Part shown: piece by piece, positions 25,358 through 38,053 of the stretch
Layout: the number at the start of each line of letters is the position of its first letter
How positions within the stretch are numbered: the stretch's first letter is position 1
Translations under genes and position numbers: made by a program
Source: Viscum album
Taxonomy: Eukaryota; Streptophyta; Magnoliopsida; Santalales; Viscaceae
DNA length: 64,000 bases
Direction: 5' to 3'
Assembly: GCA_963277665.1 (NCBI GenBank)
Contig: OY728158.1
Span: forward strand, 599,502,818 to 599,566,817
Notes under the pieces: generated by a model
Databases searched by the model: none
What the model was told of the DNA's origin: nothing
Seen by the model: only the letters and a program-made list of their open reading frames with translations

Positions 25358-27481
25358 CGACTCAAAATATTTAAGGGTAAGAATTTAATATTGTATAAAA
25401 TAAATTTATAATTCTTCGTTCTTCATGATGGTGTATTATTTAGGAATGAAAAATGGTTTTATGGATGATTATATATGTCATAATGATAATGTATTATAAA
25501 TGAAAGTGAATAGAAAATATCATTAAAACATTAATGACTAGGATTTTTTTGATGACATTAAAAACAAGTTATTGATTAATTATGAAAAAATAAGTTTAAA
25601 TTGATGGTAATTGCTTTATGTAGAATATATAATTATGGGTTGGTATTAAAGATAAAATGTTTAAGGATTGATATAAATTAAAATTGAATTACCAAAAGGG
25701 TGATAATAAAATTTATTAATTTAATCAATGCGAGTTAATTACCTTTCTATTGGTAATTATTTAAAAATACCAGAGAATATTAATTGATTTATTATGGAGG
25801 AATTTTCTTGTAGTTAACTTAAAAAAACACACTTACACACATATTTAAGTATGAAATATATTGAAATAAATTAATGATAATTAATAAGATGATTTGTAGA
25901 AATATTATAAAGGTTAAAAATGTTGTTGGAAATTAAAGGAAATAAAAAAAATATTCTTAATGATAAAGGAATATTGAACTAATAATAGAATACCTTTTTT
26001 AAATATATGAGTAGCTAATATATGGATTATAATTCATTAGAATTTAATGATAAATAATAATATTAACTTTGAAAATTAACGAAAAGAAATCCTTTAGAGG
26101 TTAGATTAGGTAAAATATGGAGATGAAAAGAATATTATCAATACTTTAGTACTCTCATAATATGGTGTATATTGTTATGAGTTGAGTAATTAAATAAATT
26201 TAATTTAAAAAGCAGTTATATTATAATGGGATTAGAGTATGTAAATTTGTGGATAATTTTAATCTCAATTCTTGGATTATTATGCATAAATCCTTTAGTG
26301 ATTGATAGATTGACCATTCATTAGAGTGGAGTGATTTATTTTTTTACTCATCTACTTAGTGGTGTTATGGTCCAATGGCTATATGATAATGATAGATAAA
26401 AAATAATAATTTATTCCTTTATATTCATTCACTAACTTAGGTAAGAGACTGATGATGAAATTGTCCCTTCTCACTCACAATTCTAAGAATACACTGGACA
26501 TGACATTTTCATGTATTTATTCTCATTCACCCATAGTTATAGGTTAGGGAATTATGATGATAAAGAATACTATGATAAATAAATATTCTTCAGAGTGTAT
26601 ACACTATTTATCTCTCAATAATCTTTGATTGAGGTGGACAAGGATGAAAAATAATACCATAATAACACACCCATAAGTCTAGGTTTGAGGTTGAATAGAT
26701 ATTAAATTGTAGTTTCTCCCGATAGATTTGGTTTTAGGTAGTCTAGATACACATCCATGGCTCTATTATGATATATGTATGAATATATTCCTCTATTATC
26801 CCTAGATATTGCATATAAGATAAATCGTTAGGTAGGAAATATTATGATTGTTTGTGGGATAATATTATATTTTCTAATATGTTATTTCTTTAAGAGACCA
26901 TATTCTACATATTGGTTTGATGAGTTCCAATATTAGACAAGGGAGGTGTATGGTGATTCATTAGATGGACAGATCATTTCAATGATTACTTCTCTCCATA
27001 GGGCTATATTGTAGCATAGTGGGACTTAGTTCTTAGGTATTATTACTTCTCTCTAAGATTCTGGGCTCTAGATTATAGCATAGTATAGATTAAAGCTTGG
27101 GTATTTAGTGACCTCTAACTAGATATAGTTAATAAGGGACCATCTTATTGTGATATATTGGGAACATAGATACTATATGTGTACATATGTTAATGTTTTT
27201 ATTTGGTGAGTGTGTCAAAATTGAGATATGACTAGCTTGATAAATATTGATCATGAATATCATTTTAATGAATGATACTATGTTATATTTTTTAATAAAC
27301 TTTTATTATTATTGGTGTTTGTAGACATTAGTTATTCTTGGGGTTGGATCAATAGGATGACTATAAAAAGTATGATTTCTCACCATTTATGCACATTCAT
27401 GTGTTGTGCACTCTTATATTCATGTATATTATCCAACATAGATGATGAATAATCTTAGTGTCTGGATTTGGATGTTTAATA
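25358..27481 (+). repeat. Element G 5' LTR, third piece
   Basis: It aligns with about 54239-56275. Shared stretches include TCTTCATGATG, CTCATTCACCCATAG followed by GGGTTAGG-like sequence, and AGGATGAC near the end (27353 and 56137). It ends GTTTAATA where the partner ends GTTTACTAACA, allowing for indels in the last 100 bases. Confidence 0.65.
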
Positions 27482-27493
27482 TGGTATTTTTTG
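27482..27493 (+). other. Possible primer-binding site of element G
   Basis: TGGTAT directly follows the LTR end and matches the first six bases of the initiator tRNA-Met complement; the rest has decayed to T. A second candidate, TGGAATCAAG, starts at 27492. Confidence 0.4.
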
Positions 27494-29147
27494 GAATCAA
27501 GTTTTCATCATGATGAACAAAATTGTGTCCTCAAGTATTCAAACTTACATATGTTCGAGATGTGTTACCTATATGTGGTGATTCATTTAAATGTATTATA
27601 GCGATATTGTTATATATTCATATTCTATAATACATGGATGATGATTCATTTTATTGTGGTGGATAATGTTACATGATAACTGGGGATAGGTTTTATATAT
27701 GTATTGGTAATGCCTCCCATATTTTTTTATAGGATACCTTAGTATTGGATTTTTCCTCTATCCTATTAGAGGTGAGATTGGGTTGTTCATTTATTAGTAT
27801 TATAGGATGTGGAATATTGCTATCATTGTGTTAGGTTCTAATTTTTGGCACATGTAATTTTTTTGAGATATTTTTGAATGAATTTTACAACGTAACATAG
27901 TTTATATAATCATAATAGAAAACTTTACAAAGGTTGTGTGAAACTTAAGTATTTCTAAGTATGAATCTTATTAATGACTCATGAATGAGTTCTTAGTATG
28001 TGAACTAGGGGTGTAAAGGAAGGGAAAACATCATGTAATACAGGGTCATGATTCTATGATTTTATGATATATTCGATTGAATTTGAATATAGTTAGTGTG
28101 AATAATATTGAAAAAATACATATCAATATCGACATCTTATGTTATGAACCAAACACCATGATGTTTTCATTGAGACAATGAGCAGTGTTTATTGAGATTA
28201 GGATGTTTATTTTTACATTAGTGGTTGTGATAGTGAGCTAGGATATAAATAAAAAATTATATGTTGTGGGATAACATAAGATAAAGAATTCTAGAATACC
28301 CTTGTTGGTTTATATATTAGTCTTTTTAGGTGGTGGTATTGATTTATTAAGTAATGGTAGTTAAATTTTTCAATGTATTCCAAATTTAATGCTTATTCTG
28401 TTGTGGGTTGATTGAAATTTTAAATTCTTTAGATGTGATATTTGGAAATTTTATGGAATTTTGTGTGAATTAGAGCATTTGTACCACCAAGTTTTCACTG
28501 ATTAGAGTGTCACCAATGTCTGATTACCAAACTATGAGTCTTTTTAAATAAGTGTAGAATAATGGAAGTGTGGTGGAAAAATTTATGACTGAATTATAAT
28601 GGTATGTGGTTAATATATATATGAAATTATATAAAAAATAAGTAAATTTTACATTTATTCTTAATTTCTAGATAATGGGAATCCACATGAGATGTGTTTT
28701 AATGATTCTCATTCAACTTGGCACTATATATCGGTTTAGGATTATACATTTATCGAGAATAAAATATAAGTATTAGTGGAAGGGTTATAATAGGATGAGT
28801 ACCGAGTATTTCAATACTATTTTTTGTATCACTATGCTATTTTATGTGTTATTTTAGGGTTTGGATTGGACCAATTATGGTCATCTAGACTTGGACAGGA
28901 CTACCCAATTCAAATGTAGTGATATGGGTTCTGATAAACTAATACCCATTATATATAATGACTGAAGGAGGAAGTATTAAAATATAATACCTCCATGATA
29001 GTAACTTACAAAGAAGAACGATGATGATTAAAACAAATCATTCAAGGGATTTTTGGGAAATATTTACTAACTAAGGTCAATATCAGTTAAATTCTATATA
29101 ATTTTGGAGAAGATATTATAATGATGTTATTATTCATCAATTGTTAG
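27494..29147 (+). other. Element G interior, left part
   Basis: This is 1.65 kb with no recognisable gag or pol motif in any frame and stops throughout. It ends at GTTAG (29143-29147), the target site of the Del-type element. Confidence 0.5.
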
Positions 29148-31166
29148 TGAAATACACTTGGTTTCATGTAAATAACCCTACATTTTGGAATTTTGAGCAT
29201 TTAAAGTGTCAGAGTAAATTTTGGGAGGGTTTTTAGGACTTTTGGAATGTTTTTGGAGATTTTATAGAGGTGCACGGTTAGTATAAATTGTGAAACTAGT
29301 ATAGGAAATCTTGAAAAGTGAAAGAGAGGCTTATAGGTTGGTGCACACTTTGGTGCACGGTTTGGCTGAATTGTGCATCCACTTAGGGAAAACCATAATT
29401 TCTGGGTAGATTAATTTTGTAAGGTTGTAACATGGTTTGTCTAATGGTTCATACCAACTATGAGAGGTGCTCCTTGAGGTAGTGGTTTGAGTACTATTGG
29501 TGCACAATTTTGCTAACCGTGCATCCCAACCGTGAAAAATTAGTTTTTAGATCCTAAAAAGAAAATATAACTCAGTTTAGCCCCAAATCCACTTGTTTTC
29601 CCTCCATTTTGACCCTAAATTGGGTTTTCTTCCTCCCAAAGGCTGTTGAGACTTTTCCCTTTGATTTGAGGGTGATATTTTGGAAAATCCTGGTGCGTTG
29701 AAGACCATATTCCTTGGTAAGTCATGTTTATTGTTCATTTTACTTATATTTACTACTCTTACCTCTCTTGGATTCATATATTTGATCCAATGGGGATATA
29801 TATATGATATTTTATGAAAATCATTATGAGATATGGTTGTGTTGATGTTAGGGAATGAGATCTAAGGTGGGGTTTTTTGAGATTCAACCCAATTTTTTTA
29901 AGAATTCATGCTATTCTTCATTTCCTCCATAATTTCTAGGGTAGGTGGATTCAATATTGAATGATATAATTATAACTTGAAGTATTAGTTTCAAATTTAT
30001 TTAATTTCATGAAATTGGTTGTGAAATTGAAGTGAAAATCATGGTAGAAACCCTCTTCAGTGATGGTTTGTGGATTTTGGAATTTGGTTGTTGTGCAAAG
30101 TACTTATTTTAATGATATTAAAATGATGTTTTAAAATACAACTTTGGTTTAGTTTATGGAAAAAGTTTTTTTAGAAAGTTTTTATTTTTTTGTTTTATTT
30201 AAATTTCTTGAAATGGTTGGTTTGGAATGGTTTTGGAATACATGGTTTGTGCGAGTTCATGATTTCAACCTAAACTTGAATAAGGGGCCTGTACCATTGT
30301 GTTATAAGGGATGTGACCTTGGAAAATGGGTGTGTGTAATTAGGGCCCAAGGTGACTGGACACTTAGTGAGTACTTAGTATATGGACAAGAAACCACTCA
30401 TGAGTATGTAACTATCACTGAATCATGCATGTGTGGGTGTGTGGGTGAATTATGGAATGGGTATGAAAAAAAGGAATGTGAAATAGTTTAAAGAATTATT
30501 TGGTTTCTTTCCTTGTAAACTAGTTTGGTAAGGAAATAATTTTATCTTCTGATATAAACTATTTCAAATTGTTTTATATAAATTCTTTTACATAATATTT
30601 CTAACGTGTTCTATCATAGTGGTGTGAGTAGGGAAGTCATTTGGGGAAAATATACTAAGTTTCATTACTCACCCATGATTTGGAACTTTTGTGCTTTTTA
30701 AAATGTTGTTTATCATTATAAAGGTAGACGTATGGTATCACCTTTCATTAGTTATTCTTTGTGATACTTTGAGTATATCCTATGGTGTAGGAGCTTCGAG
30801 AATGTTAGGAGTAGTGGAGTATGTGTCCATGGAGTCTTTGAGTTTTGTTGGTCATATCTTCCAATTTATTTTCTGATTCTAGTTTGGTTTCCACTTGGTA
30901 CTCTGATTTTGGTAATGTTTTAGTTTAGTATTATTGCCTTTTGGCATAATTTTTGTTCTATAAATTGTTATCATGTATCATTTAGTGGTTATTTGGTTAT
31001 GGTATGCTTGGTTGTGGTTGTTTTGTTTTCAAAGGGAAAATCATCCCCCAATTGTGTTGAATCCATTGACATTTATTTCTAGACATTAGCATATTTGGGA
31101 TCTCACCTAAGGCCATATAGATTTTATACCATGAATCAAGACAATGAGGAGGTTTGGGATGTTATA
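29148..31166 (+). repeat. Del-type 5' LTR
   Basis: It begins TGAAATACACTTGG and ends GGGATGTTATA. Shared stretches with 36033-38048 include TTTTAGAATGTTTTTGG-like sequence (29239), CTTCCTCCCAAAGG (29630) and TTTCACCTAAGGCCA-like sequence near the end. It contains a 111-codon open stretch at 30156-30491 that is not conserved in the other LTR and is unlikely to be a gene. Confidence 0.82.
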
Positions 31167-31168
31167 AG

Positions 31169-31180
31169 TGGAATCAGTTT
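31169..31180 (+). other. Primer-binding site, decayed
   Basis: TGGAATCAGTTT follows the 5' LTR by two bases and matches 8 of the first 9 bases of the initiator tRNA-Met complement. Confidence 0.65.
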
Positions 31181-31781
31181 TGGTCAGTCCAAATATTTTT
31201 GTAAAAATGGTTTCAGTTTGTTTGATCCTTGGTTATCAATTGTTTCGATCATGGAGTTAAAAATAATTTTGGTTTAGTCCTTAACTTGGGTTGGTAGAAG
31301 TATTAAGATTTTATATACATGAAATATAGGGTATAAAAATGCATAGATAACCTATTTATTTTAAAATCCAAGTTACCAGGGAGTTGGGTACATAAGTGTT
31401 TTGGATATACTTATAGGAGTTTTAATCTCATTGTCTTAGGTTTATCCAATGAGACGAGCATGAAATTAATCATAGAAATAAATTACCACTAGGAGTTCAT
31501 ATTTCATTTTGAGTAAGGATTTATGATTTTGTGAAAAAAAATTATTTTTAAAAAGTGTTGGAATTATTTTTAAATGTGAGATTTTGAAAAGGCATATTAT
31601 GGAAATTTTAAAATGGGTTGATTTTCAAAAACACGGTGAAATTTTCAAAAATGGGTTGAAAAATGGAAAGTGTTTAATTTTTGGAAAGCCTTATCATGAT
31701 ATTGTGAGAAGGTAGAATTTGAAATTTTAACCCTTCAATTTCTAGAGAGTGAGAATTGTGGTGTTTTTTTGTTGATAAAAA

Positions 31782-32660
31782 ATGGAACCCAGTAGGCATC
31801 GTGGAAACCAGCTGGAAGAAGCTACTAAGAATGTGGTTTCCCCCAATCCACAGGTGAACTAGTAGTTGGTTTAGAGTATTTTACAATATTTTCAATTTGT
31901 GGATAGATGAAACTGAAGGGATGAACCATGTAAATTTGATTATTCCATTTAATTCCAGAAGCTAAATCCACCCATATTTTGGGGTGATTTAAAACCCTAG
32001 AAGTTAGAGGTGCGGTTGAATAGTATGAATCAAATACTTGATTTCATTAGCACACCATTTGAGTTGAAATTCAATTTGGTGATGTATATGGTAGATGATC
32101 CTGCATGCCAATGGTGGTATTTAGCTATTTAGGATAAATTGGACCAAGGCATTATATGGGAATATTTTTAGGAATTTTTCAACAAAAAATTCAATCCTCA
32201 CTTGTTTAAGATTGAAAGAGAGACCAAATTTTTCATATTGAAGTAATAGAACCTCTAAGTGATAGTTTATGTGGCTAAATTTGTTAATTTAGTCTTATTT
32301 TCACCCAAATTTGCTACTAGTGCATCCTGGAAGGCACAAATCTTTGAATTGGGGTCGAGGTAAGAGATTCACTCAAATATTTCCATGATTTTTATAATGG
32401 ATTATACAGAGATGGTCAATATAGAGAAGATGGAATAAAGGTACATCTCAAGAACTAAGGTTGGGGGAATCATGTTAATTCCTATGAGAAATAGTGGAGA
32501 CTCTAATACTGGTAACAAGTGGAAGAGAGAAAACAATTTCCAAAGTGGTGGAATGAATCAAAATAAGATGGATGGATCAGTGAATCATACTACTTGGCCT
32601 AAGAGTAAAGATAAAAGTTTCCAATGTGGTTATTTTAAAATTCATGAATAGAGACTATTA
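31782..32660 (+). pseudogene. gag: Ty3/gypsy gag, broken
   Basis: The start MEPSRHRGNQLEEATKNV at 31782 follows a 600-bp leader (31181-31781) with no other feature. After two stops the capsid part can be followed in pieces: LEVRG-like sequence, FELKFNLVMYMVDDPACQWW around 32057-32115, and EYFXEFFNKKFNPHLFKIER around 32160-32220. A decayed zinc knuckle (FQCGYFKIHE) lies at about 32618-32648, with only one of the expected cysteines clear. Gag forms the particle in which the element is copied. Stops and shifts exclude function. Confidence 0.75.
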
Positions 32661-32939
32661 AAAACAACCTAGAAAATTCCACAATTACAATCATATGGGG
32701 CATCTTCAGTGCTATTATTACAGTGCACCAAGGTCGGGTGTTCATGACACTTATCATGTGTCACAGACATTATATTCTTTGATGGGATGAGTGAGGAAAA
32801 ATAATTATCATCACTAAAACTAAGATATCCATGGTGATTAATAAAATACCATGAATCCTCATCAAGGGAAATATCGACAGGGAAATAAAGAACAAAGTTC
32901 TGCAAGTAAGTAGTTGTATGGAGATGAGGAAGTGATTGG

Positions 32940-33420
32940 TGATGGCCAATCTGTACCATCGATGGTGAGATGTACGATTCTTTTGAATTCTACCCCTATA
33001 AAATATTTTTTTGATATGGTTTCATCCCATTAATTTATTTATTATCATTATATTGATCTTATGGGTTTAAATATTAAGACAAGGGATACTATTTTGAAAC
33101 ATCCAACTTCTATTAGTTAAATAGAATGTCAATCATTCATGTGTAAAGGATGTTATATAATAGTTGATGGAGCCGAGATAATATGGGATTTATCTATTCT
33201 TGAGATGGATGTCAATGAATTAATCCTTGGTATGTATTGGTTAATAGTTTTCAAGGATCACATTGATTTTTATATATGAAATGTTAGTTTTATGACTAAT
33301 GAAGGCGTTTATCATCTCTTTAAAGGAGAACAGAATGAAAAGGTAGGTTCAATAGGCTTGTTGTCACCAACAGTTGAAAAAATATCTTATTAGTCGGTAG
33401 CATTGACATTTTCATAAATG
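32940..33420 (+). pseudogene. Ty3/gypsy aspartic protease, broken
   Basis: The plus strand near 33010-33035 reads FDMVSSH*FI, where the family has a D-S/T-G-A active site followed by SHSFI; the aspartate remains and the glycine is gone. Downstream pieces (CQSFMCKGCYIIVDGAEII and MDVNELILGMYWL) fit the rest of the domain. The protease cuts the Gag-Pol polyprotein. Confidence 0.65.
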
Positions 33421-33539
33421 AAAGAGAAAAATAATAGATTTTTTATAGTAGTTGTTGATCAGTTCGTATATGTTTCTCCCAAAAATTTCTCATATTTTCC
33501 AATCACCAAATAATTGGAGTTTATGATTGACCTTATTTT

Positions 33540-34330
33540 GGGGAATTTTCCTATCTCCATTAGAGATTATCTGATGAAACGAATAGAATTAAGGTAATTT
33601 AAAGTGTAGATGGAAGAGCTGTAAATCAAAGGATTAATTCATCCAACAAAATTTACATGGGTAGAACTAGTCTTGTTTTTCCAAAAGGTGGATGAAACTT
33701 TATGGATATGTGTGGATTACCGTATGCTTTAAAAATTTATGGTAAAGAATAAATATTCTATTATACACAATGATGATCTATTTGATCAATTTAAGGGATT
33801 TTGGTGGTTTCCTAAAATTGACCTGTGGTTGGGATATCACCAATTGAAAGTATTAATGGTGGATATTCCAAATACAACTTTCAGATGTAGATATGGCCAT
33901 TACAACTATGTGTATATAACTTTTGGTCATACAAATTCACTATAAATATTTATGGAATTTATTAATAAAATATTTTAGAGATATCTGGATTCTGTTGTGG
34001 TGGTGTTTGTGGATGAAATATTGGAATATTCAAGGACAAGGGGTGATCATGAGAAACACTTGATGGTAGTGCTAGAAATTTTGCAGGATCATCGTTTTTA
34101 TGGAAAATTATCAAAGTGTGATTTTTGTATACAAGAGGTATGTTTCTTTGGCCATGTTATCTATGAAATATTTGTTTCTATAGATCTAGGAAGTATAGAG
34201 GCTATTATTTCTTAGAAACCAGAAAATAATGTCTTCAAGATACACAATTTCTTTGGTCTAGCTAGTTATTACTGACATTTTTTCATGATTTATCATGACT
34301 AGCTTCACTAATGGTAGTTTTAACTAGAAA
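33540..34330 (+). pseudogene. Ty3/gypsy reverse transcriptase, broken
   Basis: Motifs run in order. LWICVDYRML ends at about 33731. 33739-33945 is open and reads MVKNKYSIIHNDDLFDQFKG, FPKIDLWLGYHQLKV, then DIPNTTFRCRYGHYNYV. 33997-34215 is open with the active site FVDEILEYS at about 34006-34032, then HEKHLMVVLEILQ and CFFGHVIYE. The second active-site aspartate is glutamate (DE instead of DD). FGLASYY near 34256 marks the domain end. Only four or so stops interrupt it, making this the best preserved RT in the window. Confidence 0.87.
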
Positions 34331-34429
34331 AAATGTTCCATTCTAGTGGAATTTTGAATTTTAGAAGTATTTTCAAGAGAAATAGGTTATCCTTAAATGA
34401 TCACTGATATTGATATTACTAGAATCAGG

Positions 34430-34830
34430 ATAGGTGTATGTGGTGTATTTTGATGCAACAAGATCTGAGACAGGTTGTGTTCTCATGCAAGGAGATCATG
34501 TTGTTACTTAGGACTTACAACTATTATGGTTGCATGAGAAGAACTTCCCAACACATGATTTGGAGTTTTCTACTATAGTCTATGATTTGAATACTTTTCA
34601 TCATTACCTATTTAGTGATAAATTTATAGTGTTTATAGATCATAAGATCTTGAAGCATATTTTCTCACAAAGGGTTTTGAACCTGAGACAAAGAAGATGG
34701 ATGAAGTATTTCCAAAAGTTTGAATTTGACTTGATGTATACACTGGTTAAAGTAAAATCAGTGGTAGATTCATTTAGAATAAATTCATATTCTCAGTTGG
34801 AAAAGAGGCTTCAGAACAATGGAAGTTGAT
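34430..34830 (+). pseudogene. Ty3/gypsy RNase H, broken
   Basis: YFDATRSETGCVLMQ near 34445-34490 carries the first catalytic aspartate region. After one stop an open stretch of 99 codons (34530-34829) reads HEKNFPTHDLEFSTIVYDLN, then VFIDHKILKHIFSQ, then LNLRQRRWMKYFQKFEFDL, ending VDSFR. Order and motifs are those of gypsy RNase H, directly after the reverse transcriptase. Confidence 0.83.
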
Positions 34831-35069
34831 GTCGGTGATAGTAGACATGCACTTGTATTGTGAATACCGAGGTAGTATAACACTTTTCTTCTCAGTTTCT
34901 CTTATTTATGATTTTTTTACAGTAGTTAAAGAGGCACAAAAATATGATTTAGAATGTGTTATGATGCGGTCAAAACTCAATGGTGGGGAGATCATTGAGG
35001 GATAGAGGCTGGACAAGAGTTCATTTTTTTGGTTTCAAGATTGGATGGTCGTAACTACAACTTGTCAGG
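34831..35069 (+). other. Region of decayed integrase N-terminus
   Basis: The family predicts an H2C2 zinc finger here. I cannot make out its histidines and cysteines, and the stretch may have lost sequence. Confidence 0.35.
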
Positions 35070-35640
35070 AACAATATATGAGAAGTGGTAAAAAATAATG
35101 GCATGCCTATTTCGATAGTACCGAACTGAGATATGAGGTTTACATCTCAGTTTTGGAAATCCTTATTGAAATCCCTTTGGACTCATGTGACTATGAGAAT
35201 GTAATATCATCCTTAGATATATGGGAAATCCAAAGGGATGATACATACATTGGATGACATGATGTGGGCCCGTGTAATGGATTTGGGTGTCTCATGGGAG
35301 GATAACGTAGCATTAGTGTAGTTATCATATAACAATAGATATTAAGACTTGATACATATGGCTCATTTTGAATCATTGTATGGATATCTTTTTCATTCTC
35401 CACTTTATTGGGTTAAAATAGGTGACACTTCACTACTCAGACCGATCCTTTTTCATGTGACAACAAAGAAGATTCATTTGATTAGGAAGAGAATGGAGAT
35501 GGATCTGAGTCATCCGAAATCATATGCAGATCATCATCGACAACCATTGTCATTCGAGGTGAGTGATCATTTGTTCTTGATTATCTCTCCAGGGAATGTG
35601 AATATATGTTTTTGGAAGTAGATAAAGTTATCTCCATGAT
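35070..35640 (+). pseudogene. Ty3/gypsy integrase core, broken
   Basis: The plus strand has NNGMPISIVPN*DMRFTSQFW around 35090-35155 (the second catalytic aspartate position survives as D after a stop), TLDDMMWARVMDLGVSWEDN around 35246-35306, and MAHFESLYGY near 35358. The open stretch 35349-35621 covers LIRKRMEMDLSHPKSYADHH and LSFEVSDHLFLIISP. The first catalytic aspartate part is not visible. Integrase would insert the cDNA, with the following chromodomain guiding it to chromatin. Confidence 0.8.
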
Positions 35641-35689
35641 ACATATGAACTTTTAAGATACTTTAACAGGTTAATGAGGTTTCATATAG

Positions 35690-35990
35690 GTTGGATTTTC
35701 CACCATGGTTTAGTGTAGTGCATGATGTGTTTCATGTATCTCAGTTGAAAAAGTATCAGATTGATCCTGATCTTGTGATTTGTTGAGATCACAGTGACCT
35801 AGATCAAGATTCTTCATTGGTTCATATGACGATACAGATTATGGATAAGAAAGAGAATGGATTTCATCGAAAAAACATTGATCTAGTGTGGGTTTTATGG
35901 AAACATGGTCATATTTAAGAAGAAAATTGGTAAAGGAAGAAGGAAATGGTCGAGCAATGGACTAATTTTTTTCCAGGAAAATGGTGTTTT
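35690..35990 (+). pseudogene. Integrase C-terminus and chromodomain
   Basis: LDFPPWFSVVHDVFHVSQLK near 35692-35752 is the usual end of chromoviral integrase. A chromodomain-like stretch then runs through IQIMDKKENGFHRKNIDLVW and VLWKHGHI*EENW (about 35833-35935). The aromatic positions typical of chromodomains are partly kept (W in VLW and ENW). The domain is known to target insertion to heterochromatin. Confidence 0.75.
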
Positions 35991-36018
35991 TCTACTTTTT
36001 AGGGATGGAAAGGCCAAT

Positions 36019-36030
36019 GGTGGAAAGAAA
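36019..36030 (+). other. Polypurine tract
   Basis: GGTGGAAAGAAA lies two bases before the 3' LTR start at 36033 and would prime plus-strand synthesis. Confidence 0.65.
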
Positions 36031-36032
36031 TT

Positions 36033-38048
36033 TGTACCCCTATTTTCATGTTACCTTTAATTTATGTATTTTAAATATATAAAGTGTTTGGGTGAATTTT
36101 TTAATACTTTTAGAATGTTTTTGGGGATTTTATGGAGGTTCATGGTTTGAGAATGGTTAGTAGAAACCACGAAACTCCTATAGAAAACTGTGAAAAGTGA
36201 AACTGGGGCTTCTGGGCTAGCGTACAGTTAGGCGCATGGTTTTTCCAAACCATGTGGACACTTTGGTGAAACTACAGTTTTTGGGGAAGAGGGATTTTTT
36301 ATTGTTGGTGCATGGTTTTCCTAACCATGTGTACCAACTATGCTAGGTTTTCCTTAAGGAAGTTGTTGGCTCACAGTTGGTACATAATTTTCCTAACAAT
36401 GAGACCCAACCATGCATAGTTATTTTTCAGACCCTAAAAAAGAATCTAACTCTTTTTGGCCCCTAATCCACTCTTTTTCCATCCATTTTGACCCTAACAT
36501 AGTTTTTCTTCCTCCCAAAGGATATGGAGACTTTCCCCTTTTGATATAGAAGTGATTCATTGGAAAATCATTGTGCGTTGAAGGATGGATTCCTTAGAAT
36601 TCTCCGTTCTTTGCAATTTTACATAGATTTACTCCTCTACCCTCTCTTGGATTCACAGATGTAATCCATTTGGGATAGATATATGGTAGTGGATTCCAAT
36701 AATGATGATATATGGCTATGTTGATTTTAGGTAATGATATTTAAGGTGGGTTTCTAGAGATTCAACCATATTTTGTTGAATAATTTGTTTCATTCCTCAT
36801 TTCTGTCATAATTTATGAAGTAGGTGGCTTCACTATCAACTCCAATGATTAGAACATGAAGGATTATTTTCAAATTGACTAAATTTCATGAAATTAGTTG
36901 TAAAATTATTGTGAAAATCATGTTATAAACCCTATTTAGTGATTGTTTTTGGTTTTCTGGAAATTGTTTGTTGTCTAAAGTGCTTGTTTTAATGATTTGA
37001 AAATGATGTTTTAAAATATAATATTTCTTTATTTATGGAAAAAAGTTTTTTAGATAGTTTTTTAATAAGAATCTTGTTTTATTAAATTTTATTTAAATGG
37101 TTAGTTTGTCAAGTTTTTGGCATACAAAGGTTTGTGTGAGTTCATACTTTTTACATGACCCTGAATAAGGGGAATGCACCACTGGGATACAATGGGATGT
37201 GACCCTAGATAAGGGGAGTATGTCATTTGGGAACAAGGATATTGGTCACTCAATGATGAATTATTGGATAGTATAGAAACCACTCATGAGTGTGTAACTA
37301 TCACTGAAGCATGTATATATAGTTTTGTGGGTGAATCATGGAATGTGTATGCCAAAAAGGAATGTGAAATGTTTTATAGATTTTTTTTGTTTCTCTCATT
37401 GAAAACAATTTTTTATGGAAATTATTTTATATTCTGAAATAAACAATTTAATTTTTTTATATAAAATATTTTATATAATTATGCTTAAATGTTCTATAAT
37501 AGTGGCATGAGTAGTAAAGTCATTTGTAAAAAATATAATAAGTTACATTACTCACCCATAATTTTCCACTTTGGTGATTTTGAAGAAGTTTTTTATCAAG
37601 ACAAAGGTAATGGAAATGTGTTTAATTTCCTTAGTGATGTGCTACAATACTTTGAGTTTGTATTTTGGAGTTGTGTCTTGGATCATTTTGGGAGTAGTGG
37701 AGTTGGTGGACTTGGATTCTTTCGGTTTTTTTGGTCTTGTCTTCCAGTTTATTTCTTATTCTAGTTTAGTTTCTTCTTAGTACTCTAATTTTGGTAATTG
37801 TATAGTTTGATATTTTTTCCTTTTGGTATACTTCAAGTTAAATACATTGTTATCATGAATCATTTAGTGGTAATTTGGTTATGGTATTTTTGGTTTTGGT
37901 TGTTTTACTTTCAAAGGAAAAATTATCCCTCAACTGTATTGAAGCACTTATAATTTATATCCTACCTTTATTGTCTTAGGGATTTCACCTAAGGCCAATT
38001 AAAATTTCCACCTTGATTCAAGCCAATGATGAGGGACAAGATGTTATA
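36033..38048 (+). repeat. Del-type 3' LTR
   Basis: It begins TGTACCCCTATTTTCATG and ends GATGTTATA, followed by GTTAG. It aligns along its length with 29148-31166. The start fits the TGTAACACCC consensus of Del/Tekay LTRs better than its 5' partner does. Confidence 0.82.
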
Positions 38049-38053
38049 GTTAG

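Larger units (their letters stand above)
29148..38048 (+). mobile_element. Del/Tekay-type Ty3/gypsy chromovirus, full length, decayed
   Basis: It spans 8.9 kb, flanked by a perfect 5-bp target duplication GTTAG (29143-29147 and 38049-38053). LTRs of 2019 and 2016 bp bound gag, protease, reverse transcriptase, RNase H, integrase and a chromodomain, in gypsy order. The chromodomain and domain sequences place it among plant chromoviruses of the Del/Tekay type. LTR identity is roughly three in four to four in five by eye over the first 150 bases, so it is an old copy. Every domain has stops. It lies in the interior of element G. Confidence 0.87.

Noticed and set aside
30156..30491. 111-codon open frame on the plus strand
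   Set aside because: It lies in the 5' LTR of the Del-type element. The matching place in the 3' LTR (about 37010-37370) is not open, and the protein has no recognisable motif.
32669..32959. 96-codon minus-strand open frame
   Set aside because: It is antisense to the Ty3/gypsy gag to protease junction, where the plus strand has the expected motifs; no independent signal.
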